Shown piece after piece: positions 43,423-57,914 of a stretch of DNA of 64,000 nt. Source of the stretch: Pythium myriotylum (Eukaryota > Oomycota > Peronosporomycetes > Pythiales > Pythiaceae); NCBI GenBank assembly GCA_023091665.1, contig JALJCQ010000009.1:2480001-2544000 (forward strand), written 5' to 3'. The translations under genes and the position numbers were made by a program. Every line of letters begins with the position of its first letter. The stretch's first letter is position 1. Under the pieces are notes generated by a model, which was given only the letters and a program-made list of their open reading frames with translations, had not been told where the DNA came from and searched no databases.

Positions 43423-43494
43423 GGGCCCTGCCGGAGATCGAATCCGGGACCTCTCGAACCCAAATCGAGAATCATACCACTAGACCACAGGGCC
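43423..43494 (-). tRNA. tRNA-Pro(UGG), copy 6
   Basis: Appears identical to copy 1; spacing 1308 bp. Confidence 0.97.
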
Positions 43495-44738
43495 AACATA
43501 ACCAATTACAAGTCCAAAAAACATACTCCAACATATGCGCATCACACACACACACACGCACGCACACGCACGCACGCACACACGCACACACCACATGCAT
43601 CAATCCCGCATGCCCCACCAAACAACAATGGCAGACAGATACAGACAGACAGTCATGCTGACAGACAAGTAGACAGACAAGTAGACAGACAAGTAGACAA
43701 GTAGACAGACAGACAGAAATCATTCACCAACCAAAACCAATCCAACCCCTCAAGTTCTCATTACCCCAACCGACCACCCAACCCTCAATGTGACCTGGTC
43801 CAGGAACCCCCTCCCACTCTCACCGTGTCTCGTGGCTTCTTGGATCCACCATGTCGCCGTAGGCGACACTCGCAGTCCATTTTGGCGGCTACAACGCCCT
43901 CCTCCACTTTGCGCATGCCCGAACAAGCGCCAGTTTGCCCTGCACTCCATTCTTCGTCGCCGCGTGGCTGGTGGCCTTGGGGATCACAACACAAAACACG
44001 AAGCACAACACTCCAGAAGCCATGCCTACTCGACGACTCACGCACACCGAGCAACCCTAGAGCAAGGCGAACCGCGTGCGGGTGGAGACGTCCGGTCCGC
44101 ATCGATAAGAAATTTGGAAGGTGGCGCTCGAGGCACCGGGAGCGCCAGGAACGCCACAAACGCGTGGACTCGTCAGTCTACTTACGGCATTCCCACACGT
44201 CGTCACGCACGTCGTTACGGCCCATGGCTACACACCCTTCACGCCTGGAAGAGTAGGCGTTGTCGCGCTGCATGGAGGACTTTTGACGCATACAGAGAGA
44301 CCTCGTCTCCCTCGTAATCGTGCTCACAATTGTGATCGTGACCATGGCCATGATCGTGGTTGGGGTCGTGGCCGTGGTCGTGGTTGTGGTTGTGGTCGGA
44401 GCTACAGCTGGACCTGGACCTGGGCCCATGGCGCTTGGTGAGTGAGTGAGTGTGTGGGCGATAGAGCGAAGCCCCGATCCGAGGACGACAGATCTGCTGC
44501 TAGTTGCGGGATGAGAGGGAGCAAGGGAGCAAGGGGGCAAGGGAGCGAGGAAGCGAGGAAGCGAGGAAGCGAGGGGGTGGGCGCAGGAAAGCAGGATAAA
44601 GCGAGCGTGGGGTAGGTAGTGAGTATGTTTGTTTATTTTGTATGGAAAGTGTGGCGTGTGTTGTTTATGCCGTGCTTGTTTTGTGCAGTGTGAATATGGA
44701 TTCTTGTGTGTCGCGTTGGGGGGTAAAAGTAAAGAGAA

Positions 44739-44810
44739 GGGCCCTGCCGGAGATCGAATCCGGGACCTCTCGAACCCAAATCGAGAATCATACCACTAGA
44801 CCACAGGGCC
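44739..44810 (-). tRNA. tRNA-Pro(UGG), copy 7
   Basis: Appears identical to copy 1; spacing 1316 bp, one extra GAAGCGAG. Confidence 0.97.
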
Positions 44811-46054
44811 AACATAACCAATTACAAGTCCAAAAAACATACTCCAACATATGCGCATCACACACACACACACGCACGCACACGCACGCACGCACACACG
44901 CACACACCACATGCATCAATCCCGCATGCCCCACCAAACAACAATGGCAGACAGATACAGACAGACAGTCATGCTGACAGACAAGTAGACAGACAAGTAG
45001 ACAGACAAGTAGACAAGTAGACAGACAGACAGAAATCATTCACCAACCAAAACCAATCCAACCCCTCAAGTTCTCATTACCCCAACCGACCACCCAACCC
45101 TCAATGTGACCTGGTCCAGGAACCCCCTCCCACTCTCACCGTGTCTCGTGGCTTCTTGGATCCACCATGTCGCCGTAGGCGACACTCGCAGTCCATTTTG
45201 GCGGCTACAACGCCCTCCTCCACTTTGCGCATGCCCGAACAAGCGCCAGTTTGCCCTGCACTCCATTCTTCGTCGCCGCGTGGCTGGTGGCCTTGGGGAT
45301 CACAACACAAAACACGAAGCACAACACTCCAGAAGCCATGCCTACTCGACGACTCACGCACACCGAGCAACCCTAGAGCAAGGCGAACCGCGTGCGGGTG
45401 GAGACGTCCGGTCCGCATCGATAAGAAATTTGGAAGGTGGCGCTCGAGACACCGGGAGCGCCAGGAACGCCACAAACGCGTGGACTCGTCAGTCTACTTA
45501 CGGCATTCCCACACGTCGTCACGCACGTCGTTACGGCCCATGGCTACACACCCTTCACGCCTGGAAGAGTAGGCGTTGTCGCGCTGCATGGAGGACTTTT
45601 GACGCATACAGAGAGACCTCGTCTCCCTCGTAATCGTGCTCACAATTGTGATCGTGACCATGGCCATGATCGTGGTTGGGGTCGTGGCCGTGGTCGTGGT
45701 TGTGGTTGTGGTCGGAGCTACAGCTGGACCTGGACCTGGGCCCATGGCGCTTGGTGAGTGAGTGAGTGTGTGGGCGATAGAGCGAAGCCCCGATCCGAGG
45801 ACGACAGATCTGCTGCTAGTTGCGGGATGAGAGGGAGCAAGGGAGCAAGGGGGCAAGGGAGCGAGGAAGCGAGGAAGCGAGGAAGCGAGGGGGTGGGCGC
45901 AGGAAAGCAGGATAAAGCGAGCGTGGGGTAGGTAGTGAGTATGTTTGTTTATTTTGTATGGAAAGTGTGGCGTGTGTTGTTTATGCCGTGCTTGTTTTGT
46001 GCAGTGTGAATATGGATTCTTGTGTGTCGCGTTGGGGGGTAAAAGTAAAGAGAA

Positions 46055-46126
46055 GGGCCCTGCCGGAGATCGAATCCGGGACCTCTCGAACCCAAATCGA
46101 GAATCATACCACTAGACCACAGGGCC
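46055..46126 (-). tRNA. tRNA-Pro(UGG), copy 8
   Basis: Appears identical to copy 1; spacing 1316 bp, one extra GAAGCGAG. Confidence 0.97.
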
Positions 46127-47362
46127 AACATAACCAATTACAAGTCCAAAAAACATACTCCAACATATGCGCATCACACACACACACACGCACGCACACG
46201 CACGCACGCACACACGCACACACCACATGCATCAATCCCGCATGCCCCACCAAACAACAATGGCAGACAGATACAGACAGACAGTCATGCTGACAGACAA
46301 GTAGACAGACAAGTAGACAGACAAGTAGACAAGTAGACAGACAGACAGAAATCATTCACCAACCAAAACCAATCCAACCCCTCAAGTTCTCATTACCCCA
46401 ACCGACCACCCAACCCTCAATGTGACCTGGTCCAGGAACCCCCTCCCACTCTCACCGTGTCTCGTGGCTTCTTGGATCCACCATGTCGCCGTAGGCGACA
46501 CTCGCAGTCCATTTTGGCGGCTACAACGCCCTCCTCCACTTTGCGCATGCCCGAACAAGCGCCAGTTTGCCCTGCACTCCATTCTTCGTCGCCGCGTGGC
46601 TGGTGGCCTTGGGGATCACAACACAAAACACGAAGCACAACACTCCAGAAGCCATGCCTACTCGACGACTCACGCACACCGAGCAACCCTAGAGCAAGGC
46701 GAACCGCGTGCGGGTGGAGACGTCCGGTCCGCATCGATAAGAAATTTGGAAGGTGGCGCTCGAGACACCGGGAGCGCCAGGAACGCCACAAACGCGTGGA
46801 CTCGTCAGTCTACTTACGGCATTCCCACACGTCGTCACGCACGTCGTTACGGCCCATGGCTACACACCCTTCACGCCTGGAAGAGTAGGCGTTGTCGCGC
46901 TGCATGGAGGACTTTTGACGCATACAGAGAGACCTCGTCTCCCTCGTAATCGTGCTCACAATTGTGATCGTGACCATGGCCATGATCGTGGTTGGGGTCG
47001 TGGCCGTGGTCGTGGTTGTGGTTGTGGTCGGAGCTACAGCTGGACCTGGACCTGGGCCCATGGCGCTTGGTGAGTGAGTGAGTGTGTGGGCGATAGAGCG
47101 AAGCCCCGATCCGAGGACGACAGATCTGCTGCTAGTTGCGGGATGAGAGGGAGCAAGGGAGCAAGGGGGCAAGGGAGCGAGGAAGCGAGGAAGCGAGGGG
47201 GTGGGCGCAGGAAAGCAGGATAAAGCGAGCGTGGGGTAGGTAGTGAGTATGTTTGTTTATTTTGTATGGAAAGTGTGGCGTGTGTTGTTTATGCCGTGCT
47301 TGTTTTGTGCAGTGTGAATATGGATTCTTGTGTGTCGCGTTGGGGGGTAAAAGTAAAGAGAA

Positions 47363-47434
47363 GGGCCCTGCCGGAGATCGAATCCGGGACCTCTCGAACC
47401 CAAATCGAGAATCATACCACTAGACCACAGGGCC
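47363..47434 (-). tRNA. tRNA-Pro(UGG), copy 9
   Basis: Appears identical to copy 1; spacing 1308 bp. Confidence 0.97.
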
Positions 47435-48678
47435 AACATAACCAATTACAAGTCCAAAAAACATACTCCAACATATGCGCATCACACACACACACACGCA
47501 CGCACACGCACGCACGCACACACGCACACACCACATGCATCAATCCCGCATGCCCCACCAAACAACAATGGCAGACAGATACAGACAGACAGTCATGCTG
47601 ACAGACAAGTAGACAGACAAGTAGACAGACAAGTAGACAAGTAGACAGACAGACAGAAATCATTCACCAACCAAAACCAATCCAACCCCTCAAGTTCTCA
47701 TTACCCCAACCGACCACCCAACCCTCAATGTGACCTGGTCCAGGAACCCCCTCCCACTCTCACCGTGTCTCGTGGCTTCTTGGATCCACCATGTCGCCGT
47801 AGGCGACACTCGCAGTCCATTTTGGCGGCTACAACGCCCTCCTCCACTTTGCGCATGCCCGAACAAGCGCCAGTTTGCCCTGCACTCCATTCTTCGTCGC
47901 CGCGTGGCTGGTGGCCTTGGGGATCACAACACAAAACACGAAGCACAACACTCCAGAAGCCATGCCTACTCGACGACTCACGCACACCGAGCAACCCTAG
48001 AGCAAGGCGAACCGCGTGCGGGTGGAGACGTCCGGTCCGCATCGATAAGAAATTTGGAAGGTGGCGCTCGAGGCACCGGGAGCGCCAGGAACGCCACAAA
48101 CGCGTGGACTCGTCAGTCTACTTACGGCATTCCCACACGTCGTCACGCACGTCGTTACGGCCCATGGCTACACACCCTTCACGCCTGGAAGAGTAGGCGT
48201 TGTCGCGCTGCATGGAGGACTTTTGACGCATACAGAGAGACCTCGTCTCCCTCGTAATCGTGCTCACAATTGTGATCGTGACCATGGCCATGATCGTGGT
48301 TGGGGTCGTGGCCGTGGTCGTGGTTGTGGTTGTGGTCGGAGCTACAGCTGGACCTGGACCTGGGCCCATGGCGCTTGGTGAGTGAGTGAGTGTGTGGGCG
48401 ATAGAGCGAAGCCCCGATCCGAGGACGACAGATCTGCTGCTAGTTGCGGGATGAGAGGGAGCAAGGGAGCAAGGGGGCAAGGGAGCGAGGAAGCGAGGAA
48501 GCGAGGAAGCGAGGGGGTGGGCGCAGGAAAGCAGGATAAAGCGAGCGTGGGGTAGGTAGTGAGTATGTTTGTTTATTTTGTATGGAAAGTGTGGCGTGTG
48601 TTGTTTATGCCGTGCTTGTTTTGTGCAGTGTGAATATGGATTCTTGTGTGTCGCGTTGGGGGGTAAAAGTAAAGAGAA

Positions 48679-48750
48679 GGGCCCTGCCGGAGATCGAATC
48701 CGGGACCTCTCGAACCCAAATCGAGAATCATACCACTAGACCACAGGGCC
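48679..48750 (-). tRNA. tRNA-Pro(UGG), copy 10
   Basis: Appears identical to copy 1; spacing 1316 bp, one extra GAAGCGAG. Confidence 0.97.
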
Positions 48751-49986
48751 AACATAACCAATTACAAGTCCAAAAAACATACTCCAACATATGCGCATCA
48801 CACACACACACACGCACGCACACGCACGCACGCACACACGCACACACCACATGCATCAATCCCGCATGCCCCACCAAACAACAATGGCAGACAGATACAG
48901 ACAGACAGTCATGCTGACAGACAAGTAGACAGACAAGTAGACAGACAAGTAGACAAGTAGACAGACAGACAGAAATCATTCACCAACCAAAACCAATCCA
49001 ACCCCTCAAGTTCTCATTACCCCAACCGACCACCCAACCCTCAATGTGACCTGGTCCAGGAACCCCCTCCCACTCTCACCGTGTCTCGTGGCTTCTTGGA
49101 TCCACCATGTCGCCGTAGGCGACACTCGCAGTCCATTTTGGCGGCTACAACGCCCTCCTCCACTTTGCGCATGCCCGAACAAGCGCCAGTTTGCCCTGCA
49201 CTCCATTCTTCGTCGCCGCGTGGCTGGTGGCCTTGGGGATCACAACACAAAACACGAAGCACAACACTCCAGAAGCCATGCCTACTCGACGACTCACGCA
49301 CACCGAGCAACCCTAGAGCAAGGCGAACCGCGTGCGGGTGGAGACGTCCGGTCCGCATCGATAAGAAATTTGGAAGGTGGCGCTCGAGACACCGGGAGCG
49401 CCAGGAACGCCACAAACGCGTGGACTCGTCAGTCTACTTACGGCATTCCCACACGTCGTCACGCACGTCGTTACGGCCCATGGCTACACACCCTTCACGC
49501 CTGGAAGAGTAGGCGTTGTCGCGCTGCATGGAGGACTTTTGACGCATACAGAGAGACCTCGTCTCCCTCGTAATCGTGCTCACAATTGTGATCGTGACCA
49601 TGGCCATGATCGTGGTTGGGGTCGTGGCCGTGGTCGTGGTTGTGGTTGTGGTCGGAGCTACAGCTGGACCTGGACCTGGGCCCATGGCGCTTGGTGAGTG
49701 AGTGAGTGTGTGGGCGATAGAGCGAAGCCCCGATCCGAGGACGACAGATCTGCTGCTAGTTGCGGGATGAGAGGGAGCAAGGGAGCAAGGGGGCAAGGGA
49801 GCGAGGAAGCGAGGAAGCGAGGGGGTGGGCGCAGGAAAGCAGGATAAAGCGAGCGTGGGGTAGGTAGTGAGTATGTTTGTTTATTTTGTATGGAAAGTGT
49901 GGCGTGTGTTGTTTATGCCGTGCTTGTTTTGTGCAGTGTGAATATGGATTCTTGTGTGTCGCGTTGGGGGGTAAAAGTAAAGAGAA

Positions 49987-50058
49987 GGGCCCTGCCGGAG
50001 ATCGAATCCGGGACCTCTCGAACCCAAATCGAGAATCATACCACTAGACCACAGGGCC
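49987..50058 (-). tRNA. tRNA-Pro(UGG), copy 11
   Basis: Appears identical to copy 1; spacing 1308 bp. Confidence 0.97.
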
Positions 50059-51294
50059 AACATAACCAATTACAAGTCCAAAAAACATACTCCAACATAT
50101 GCGCATCACACACACACACACGCACGCACACGCACGCACGCACACACGCACACACCACATGCATCAATCCCGCATGCCCCACCAAACAACAATGGCAGAC
50201 AGATACAGACAGACAGTCATGCTGACAGACAAGTAGACAGACAAGTAGACAGACAAGTAGACAAGTAGACAGACAGACAGAAATCATTCACCAACCAAAA
50301 CCAATCCAACCCCTCAAGTTCTCATTACCCCAACCGACCACCCAACCCTCAATGTGACCTGGTCCAGGAACCCCCTCCCACTCTCACCGTGTCTCGTGGC
50401 TTCTTGGATCCACCATGTCGCCGTAGGCGACACTCGCAGTCCATTTTGGCGGCTACAACGCCCTCCTCCACTTTGCGCATGCCCGAACAAGCGCCAGTTT
50501 GCCCTGCACTCCATTCTTCGTCGCCGCGTGGCTGGTGGCCTTGGGGATCACAACACAAAACACGAAGCACAACACTCCAGAAGCCATGCCTACTCGACGA
50601 CTCACGCACACCGAGCAACCCTAGAGCAAGGCGAACCGCGTGCGGGTGGAGACGTCCGGTCCGCATCGATAAGAAATTTGGAAGGTGGCGCTCGAGGCAC
50701 CGGGAGCGCCAGGAACGCCACAAACGCGTGGACTCGTCAGTCTACTTACGGCATTCCCACACGTCGTCACGCACGTCGTTACGGCCCATGGCTACACACC
50801 CTTCACGCCTGGAAGAGTAGGCGTTGTCGCGCTGCATGGAGGACTTTTGACGCATACAGAGAGACCTCGTCTCCCTCGTAATCGTGCTCACAATTGTGAT
50901 CGTGACCATGGCCATGATCGTGGTTGGGGTCGTGGCCGTGGTCGTGGTTGTGGTTGTGGTCGGAGCTACAGCTGGACCTGGACCTGGGCCCATGGCGCTT
51001 GGTGAGTGAGTGAGTGTGTGGGCGATAGAGCGAAGCCCCGATCCGAGGACGACAGATCTGCTGCTAGTTGCGGGATGAGAGGGAGCAAGGGAGCAAGGGG
51101 GCAAGGGAGCGAGGAAGCGAGGAAGCGAGGGGGTGGGCGCAGGAAAGCAGGATAAAGCGAGCGTGGGGTAGGTAGTGAGTATGTTTGTTTATTTTGTATG
51201 GAAAGTGTGGCGTGTGTTGTTTATGCCGTGCTTGTTTTGTGCAGTGTGAATATGGATTCTTGTGTGTCGCGTTGGGGGGTAAAAGTAAAGAGAA

Positions 51295-51366
51295 GGGCCC
51301 TGCCGGAGATCGAATCCGGGACCTCTCGAACCCAAATCGAGAATCATACCACTAGACCACAGGGCC
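51295..51366 (-). tRNA. tRNA-Pro(UGG), copy 12
   Basis: Appears identical to copy 1; spacing 1308 bp. Confidence 0.97.
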
Positions 51367-52602
51367 AACATAACCAATTACAAGTCCAAAAAACATACTC
51401 CAACATATGCGCATCACACACACACACACGCACGCACACGCACGCACGCACACACGCACACACCACATGCATCAATCCCGCATGCCCCACCAAACAACAA
51501 TGGCAGACAGATACAGACAGACAGTCATGCTGACAGACAAGTAGACAGACAAGTAGACAGACAAGTAGACAAGTAGACAGACAGACAGAAATCATTCACC
51601 AACCAAAACCAATCCAACCCCTCAAGTTCTCATTACCCCAACCGACCACCCAACCCTCAATGTGACCTGGTCCAGGAACCCCCTCCCACTCTCACCGTGT
51701 CTCGTGGCTTCTTGGATCCACCATGTCGCCGTAGGCGACACTCGCAGTCCATTTTGGCGGCTACAACGCCCTCCTCCACTTTGCGCATGCCCGAACAAGC
51801 GCCAGTTTGCCCTGCACTCCATTCTTCGTCGCCGCGTGGCTGGTGGCCTTGGGGATCACAACACAAAACACGAAGCACAACACTCCAGAAGCCATGCCTA
51901 CTCGACGACTCACGCACACCGAGCAACCCTAGAGCAAGGCGAACCGCGTGCGGGTGGAGACGTCCGGTCCGCATCGATAAGAAATTTGGAAGGTGGCGCT
52001 CGAGACACCGGGAGCGCCAGGAACGCCACAAACGCGTGGACTCGTCAGTCTACTTACGGCATTCCCACACGTCGTCACGCACGTCGTTACGGCCCATGGC
52101 TACACACCCTTCACGCCTGGAAGAGTAGGCGTTGTCGCGCTGCATGGAGGACTTTTGACGCATACAGAGAGACCTCGTCTCCCTCGTAATCGTGCTCACA
52201 ATTGTGATCGTGACCATGGCCATGATCGTGGTTGGGGTCGTGGCCGTGGTCGTGGTTGTGGTTGTGGTCGGAGCTACAGCTGGACCTGGACCTGGGCCCA
52301 TGGCGCTTGGTGAGTGAGTGAGTGTGTGGGCGATAGAGCGAAGCCCCGATCCGAGGACGACAGATCTGCTGCTAGTTGCGGGATGAGAGGGAGCAAGGGA
52401 GCAAGGGGGCAAGGGAGCGAGGAAGCGAGGAAGCGAGGGGGTGGGCGCAGGAAAGCAGGATAAAGCGAGCGTGGGGTAGGTAGTGAGTATGTTTGTTTAT
52501 TTTGTATGGAAAGTGTGGCGTGTGTTGTTTATGCCGTGCTTGTTTTGTGCAGTGTGAATATGGATTCTTGTGTGTCGCGTTGGGGGGTAAAAGTAAAGAG
52601 AA

Positions 52603-52674
52603 GGGCCCTGCCGGAGATCGAATCCGGGACCTCTCGAACCCAAATCGAGAATCATACCACTAGACCACAGGGCC
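52603..52674 (-). tRNA. tRNA-Pro(UGG), copy 13
   Basis: Appears identical to copy 1; spacing 1308 bp. Confidence 0.97.
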
Positions 52675-53910
52675 AACATAACCAATTACAAGTCCAAAAA
52701 ACATACTCCAACATATGCGCATCACACACACACACACGCACGCACACGCACGCACGCACACACGCACACACCACATGCATCAATCCCGCATGCCCCACCA
52801 AACAACAATGGCAGACAGATACAGACAGACAGTCATGCTGACAGACAAGTAGACAGACAAGTAGACAGACAAGTAGACAAGTAGACAGACAGACAGAAAT
52901 CATTCACCAACCAAAACCAATCCAACCCCTCAAGTTCTCATTACCCCAACCGACCACCCAACCCTCAATGTGACCTGGTCCAGGAACCCCCTCCCACTCT
53001 CACCGTGTCTCGTGGCTTCTTGGATCCACCATGTCGCCGTAGGCGACACTCGCAGTCCATTTTGGCGGCTACAACGCCCTCCTCCACTTTGCGCATGCCC
53101 GAACAAGCGCCAGTTTGCCCTGCACTCCATTCTTCGTCGCCGCGTGGCTGGTGGCCTTGGGGATCACAACACAAAACACGAAGCACAACACTCCAGAAGC
53201 CATGCCTACTCGACGACTCACGCACACCGAGCAACCCTAGAGCAAGGCGAACCGCGTGCGGGTGGAGACGTCCGGTCCGCATCGATAAGAAATTTGGAAG
53301 GTGGCGCTCGAGGCACCGGGAGCGCCAGGAACGCCACAAACGCGTGGACTCGTCAGTCTACTTACGGCATTCCCACACGTCGTCACGCACGTCGTTACGG
53401 CCCATGGCTACACACCCTTCACGCCTGGAAGAGTAGGCGTTGTCGCGCTGCATGGAGGACTTTTGACGCATACAGAGAGACCTCGTCTCCCTCGTAATCG
53501 TGCTCACAATTGTGATCGTGACCATGGCCATGATCGTGGTTGGGGTCGTGGCCGTGGTCGTGGTTGTGGTTGTGGTCGGAGCTACAGCTGGACCTGGACC
53601 TGGGCCCATGGCGCTTGGTGAGTGAGTGAGTGTGTGGGCGATAGAGCGAAGCCCCGATCCGAGGACGACAGATCTGCTGCTAGTTGCGGGATGAGAGGGA
53701 GCAAGGGAGCAAGGGGGCAAGGGAGCGAGGAAGCGAGGAAGCGAGGGGGTGGGCGCAGGAAAGCAGGATAAAGCGAGCGTGGGGTAGGTAGTGAGTATGT
53801 TTGTTTATTTTGTATGGAAAGTGTGGCGTGTGTTGTTTATGCCGTGCTTGTTTTGTGCAGTGTGAATATGGATTCTTGTGTGTCGCGTTGGGGGGTAAAA
53901 GTAAAGAGAA

Positions 53911-53982
53911 GGGCCCTGCCGGAGATCGAATCCGGGACCTCTCGAACCCAAATCGAGAATCATACCACTAGACCACAGGGCC
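53911..53982 (-). tRNA. tRNA-Pro(UGG), copy 14
   Basis: Appears identical to copy 1; spacing 1308 bp. Confidence 0.97.
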
Positions 53983-55000
53983 AACATAACCAATTACAAG
54001 TCCAAAAAACATACTCCAACATATGCGCATCACACACACACACACGCACGCACACGCACGCACGCACACACGCACACACCACATGCATCAATCCCGCATG
54101 CCCCACCAAACAACAATGGCAGACAGATACAGACAGACAGTCATGCTGACAGACAAGTAGACAGACAAGTAGACAGACAAGTAGACAAGTAGACAGACAG
54201 ACAGAAATCATTCACCAACCAAAACCAATCCAACCCCTCAAGTTCTCATTACCCCAACCGACCACCCAACCCTCAATGTGACCTGGTCCAGGAACCCCCT
54301 CCCACTCTCACCGTGTCTCGTGGCTTCTTGGATCCACCATGTCGCCGTAGGCGACACTCGCAGTCCATTTTGGCGGCTACAACGCCCTCCTCCACTTTGC
54401 GCATGCCCGAACAAGCGCCAGTTTGCCCTGCACTCCATTCTTCGTCGCCGCGTGGCTGGTGGCCTTGGGGATCACAACACAAAACACGAAGCACAACACT
54501 CCAGAAGCCATGCCTACTCGACGACTCACGCACACCGAGCAACCCTAGAGCAAGGCGAACCGCGTGCGGGTGGAGACGTCCGGTCCGCATCGATAAGAAA
54601 TTTGGAAGGTGGCGCTCGAGGCACCGGGAGCGCCAGGAACGCCACAAACGCGTGGACTCGTCAGTCTACTTACGGCATTCCCACACGTCGTCACGCACGT
54701 CGTTACGGCCCATGGCTACACACCCTTCACGCCTGGAAGAGTAGGCGTTGTCGCGCTGCATGGAGGACTTTTGACGCATACAGAGAGACCTCGTCTCCCT
54801 CGTAATCGTGCTCACAATTGTGATCGTGACCATGGCCATGATCGTGGTTGGGGTCGTGGCCGTGGTCGTGGTTGTGGTTGTGGTCGGAGCTACAGCTGGA
54901 CCTGGACCTGGGCCCATGGCGCTTGGTGAGTGAGTGAGTGTGTGGGCGATAGAGCGAAGCCCCGACCCGAGGACGACAGATCTGCTGCTAGTTGCGGGAT

Positions 55001-55021
55001 GGGGGGGGGGGGGGGGGGGGG
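55001..55021. repeat. G21 homopolymer in the fifteenth unit
   Basis: Same site and linked variant as in units 3 and 4, but eleven units away from them. Confidence 0.9.
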
Positions 55022-55226
55022 CATGAGAGGGAGCAAGGGAGCAAGGGAGCGAGGAAGCGAGGGGGTGGGCGCAGGAAAGCAGGATAAAGCGAGCGTGGGG
55101 TAGGTAGTGAGTATGTTTGTTTATTTTGTATGGAAAGTGTGGCGTGTGTTGTTTATGCCGTGCTTGTTTTGTGCAGTGTGAATATGGATTCTTGTGTGTC
55201 GCGTTGGGGGGTAAAAGTAAAGAGAA

Positions 55227-55298
55227 GGGCCCTGCCGGAGATCGAATCCGGGACCTCTCGAACCCAAATCGAGAATCATACCACTAGACCACAGGGCC
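55227..55298 (-). tRNA. tRNA-Pro(UGG), copy 15
   Basis: Appears identical to copy 1; spacing 1316 bp because of the G21 run. Confidence 0.97.
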
Positions 55299-56534
55299 AA
55301 CATAACCAATTACAAGTCCAAAAAACATACTCCAACATATGCGCATCACACACACACACACGCACGCACACGCACGCACGCACACACGCACACACCACAT
55401 GCATCAATCCCGCATGCCCCACCAAACAACAATGGCAGACAGATACAGACAGACAGTCATGCTGACAGACAAGTAGACAGACAAGTAGACAGACAAGTAG
55501 ACAAGTAGACAGACAGACAGAAATCATTCACCAACCAAAACCAATCCAACCCCTCAAGTTCTCATTACCCCAACCGACCACCCAACCCTCAATGTGACCT
55601 GGTCCAGGAACCCCCTCCCACTCTCACCGTGTCTCGTGGCTTCTTGGATCCACCATGTCGCCGTAGGCGACACTCGCAGTCCATTTTGGCGGCTACAACG
55701 CCCTCCTCCACTTTGCGCATGCCCGAACAAGCGCCAGTTTGCCCTGCACTCCATTCTTCGTCGCCGCGTGGCTGGTGGCCTTGGGGATCACAACACAAAA
55801 CACGAAGCACAACACTCCAGAAGCCATGCCTACTCGACGACTCACGCACACCGAGCAACCCTAGAGCAAGGCGAACCGCGTGCGGGTGGAGACGTCCGGT
55901 CCGCATCGATAAGAAATTTGGAAGGTGGCGCTCGAGGCACCGGGAGCGCCAGGAACGCCACAAACGCGTGGACTCGTCAGTCTACTTACGGCATTCCCAC
56001 ACGTCGTCACGCACGTCGTTACGGCCCATGGCTACACACCCTTCACGCCTGGAAGAGTAGGCGTTGTCGCGCTGCATGGAGGACTTTTGACGCATACAGA
56101 GAGACCTCGTCTCCCTCGTAATCGTGCTCACAATTGTGATCGTGACCATGGCCATGATCGTGGTTGGGGTCGTGGCCGTGGTCGTGGTTGTGGTTGTGGT
56201 CGGAGCTACAGCTGGACCTGGACCTGGGCCCATGGCGCTTGGTGAGTGAGTGAGTGTGTGGGCGATAGAGCGAAGCCCCGATCCGAGGACGACAGATCTG
56301 CTGCTAGTTGCGGGATGAGAGGGAGCAAGGGAGCAAGGGGGCAAGGGAGCGAGGAAGCGAGGAAGCGAGGGGGTGGGCGCAGGAAAGCAGGATAAAGCGA
56401 GCGTGGGGTAGGTAGTGAGTATGTTTGTTTATTTTGTATGGAAAGTGTGGCGTGTGTTGTTTATGCCGTGCTTGTTTTGTGCAGTGTGAATATGGATTCT
56501 TGTGTGTCGCGTTGGGGGGTAAAAGTAAAGAGAA

Positions 56535-56606
56535 GGGCCCTGCCGGAGATCGAATCCGGGACCTCTCGAACCCAAATCGAGAATCATACCACTAGACCAC
56601 AGGGCC
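56535..56606 (-). tRNA. tRNA-Pro(UGG), copy 16
   Basis: Appears identical to copy 1; spacing 1308 bp. Confidence 0.97.
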
Positions 56607-57842
56607 AACATAACCAATTACAAGTCCAAAAAACATACTCCAACATATGCGCATCACACACACACACACGCACGCACACGCACGCACGCACACACGCACA
56701 CACCACATGCATCAATCCCGCATGCCCCACCAAACAACAATGGCAGACAGATACAGACAGACAGTCATGCTGACAGACAAGTAGACAGACAAGTAGACAG
56801 ACAAGTAGACAAGTAGACAGACAGACAGAAATCATTCACCAACCAAAACCAATCCAACCCCTCAAGTTCTCATTACCCCAACCGACCACCCAACCCTCAA
56901 TGTGACCTGGTCCAGGAACCCCCTCCCACTCTCACCGTGTCTCGTGGCTTCTTGGATCCACCATGTCGCCGTAGGCGACACTCGCAGTCCATTTTGGCGG
57001 CTACAACGCCCTCCTCCACTTTGCGCATGCCCGAACAAGCGCCAGTTTGCCCTGCACTCCATTCTTCGTCGCCGCGTGGCTGGTGGCCTTGGGGATCACA
57101 ACACAAAACACGAAGCACAACACTCCAGAAGCCATGCCTACTCGACGACTCACGCACACCGAGCAACCCTAGAGCAAGGCGAACCGCGTGCGGGTGGAGA
57201 CGTCCGGTCCGCATCGATAAGAAATTTGGAAGGTGGCGCTCGAGGCACCGGGAGCGCCAGGAACGCCACAAACGCGTGGACTCGTCAGTCTACTTACGGC
57301 ATTCCCACACGTCGTCACGCACGTCGTTACGGCCCATGGCTACACACCCTTCACGCCTGGAAGAGTAGGCGTTGTCGCGCTGCATGGAGGACTTTTGACG
57401 CATACAGAGAGACCTCGTCTCCCTCGTAATCGTGCTCACAATTGTGATCGTGACCATGGCCATGATCGTGGTTGGGGTCGTGGCCGTGGTCGTGGTTGTG
57501 GTTGTGGTCGGAGCTACAGCTGGACCTGGACCTGGGCCCATGGCGCTTGGTGAGTGAGTGAGTGTGTGGGCGATAGAGCGAAGCCCCGATCCGAGGACGA
57601 CAGATCTGCTGCTAGTTGCGGGATGAGAGGGAGCAAGGGAGCAAGGGGGCAAGGGAGCGAGGAAGCGAGGAAGCGAGGGGGTGGGCGCAGGAAAGCAGGA
57701 TAAAGCGAGCGTGGGGTAGGTAGTGAGTATGTTTGTTTATTTTGTATGGAAAGTGTGGCGTGTGTTGTTTATGCCGTGCTTGTTTTGTGCAGTGTGAATA
57801 TGGATTCTTGTGTGTCGCGTTGGGGGGTAAAAGTAAAGAGAA

Positions 57843-57914
57843 GGGCCCTGCCGGAGATCGAATCCGGGACCTCTCGAACCCAAATCGAGAATCATACCAC
57901 TAGACCACAGGGCC
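57843..57914 (-). tRNA. tRNA-Pro(UGG), copy 17
   Basis: Appears identical to copy 1; spacing 1308 bp. Confidence 0.97.
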
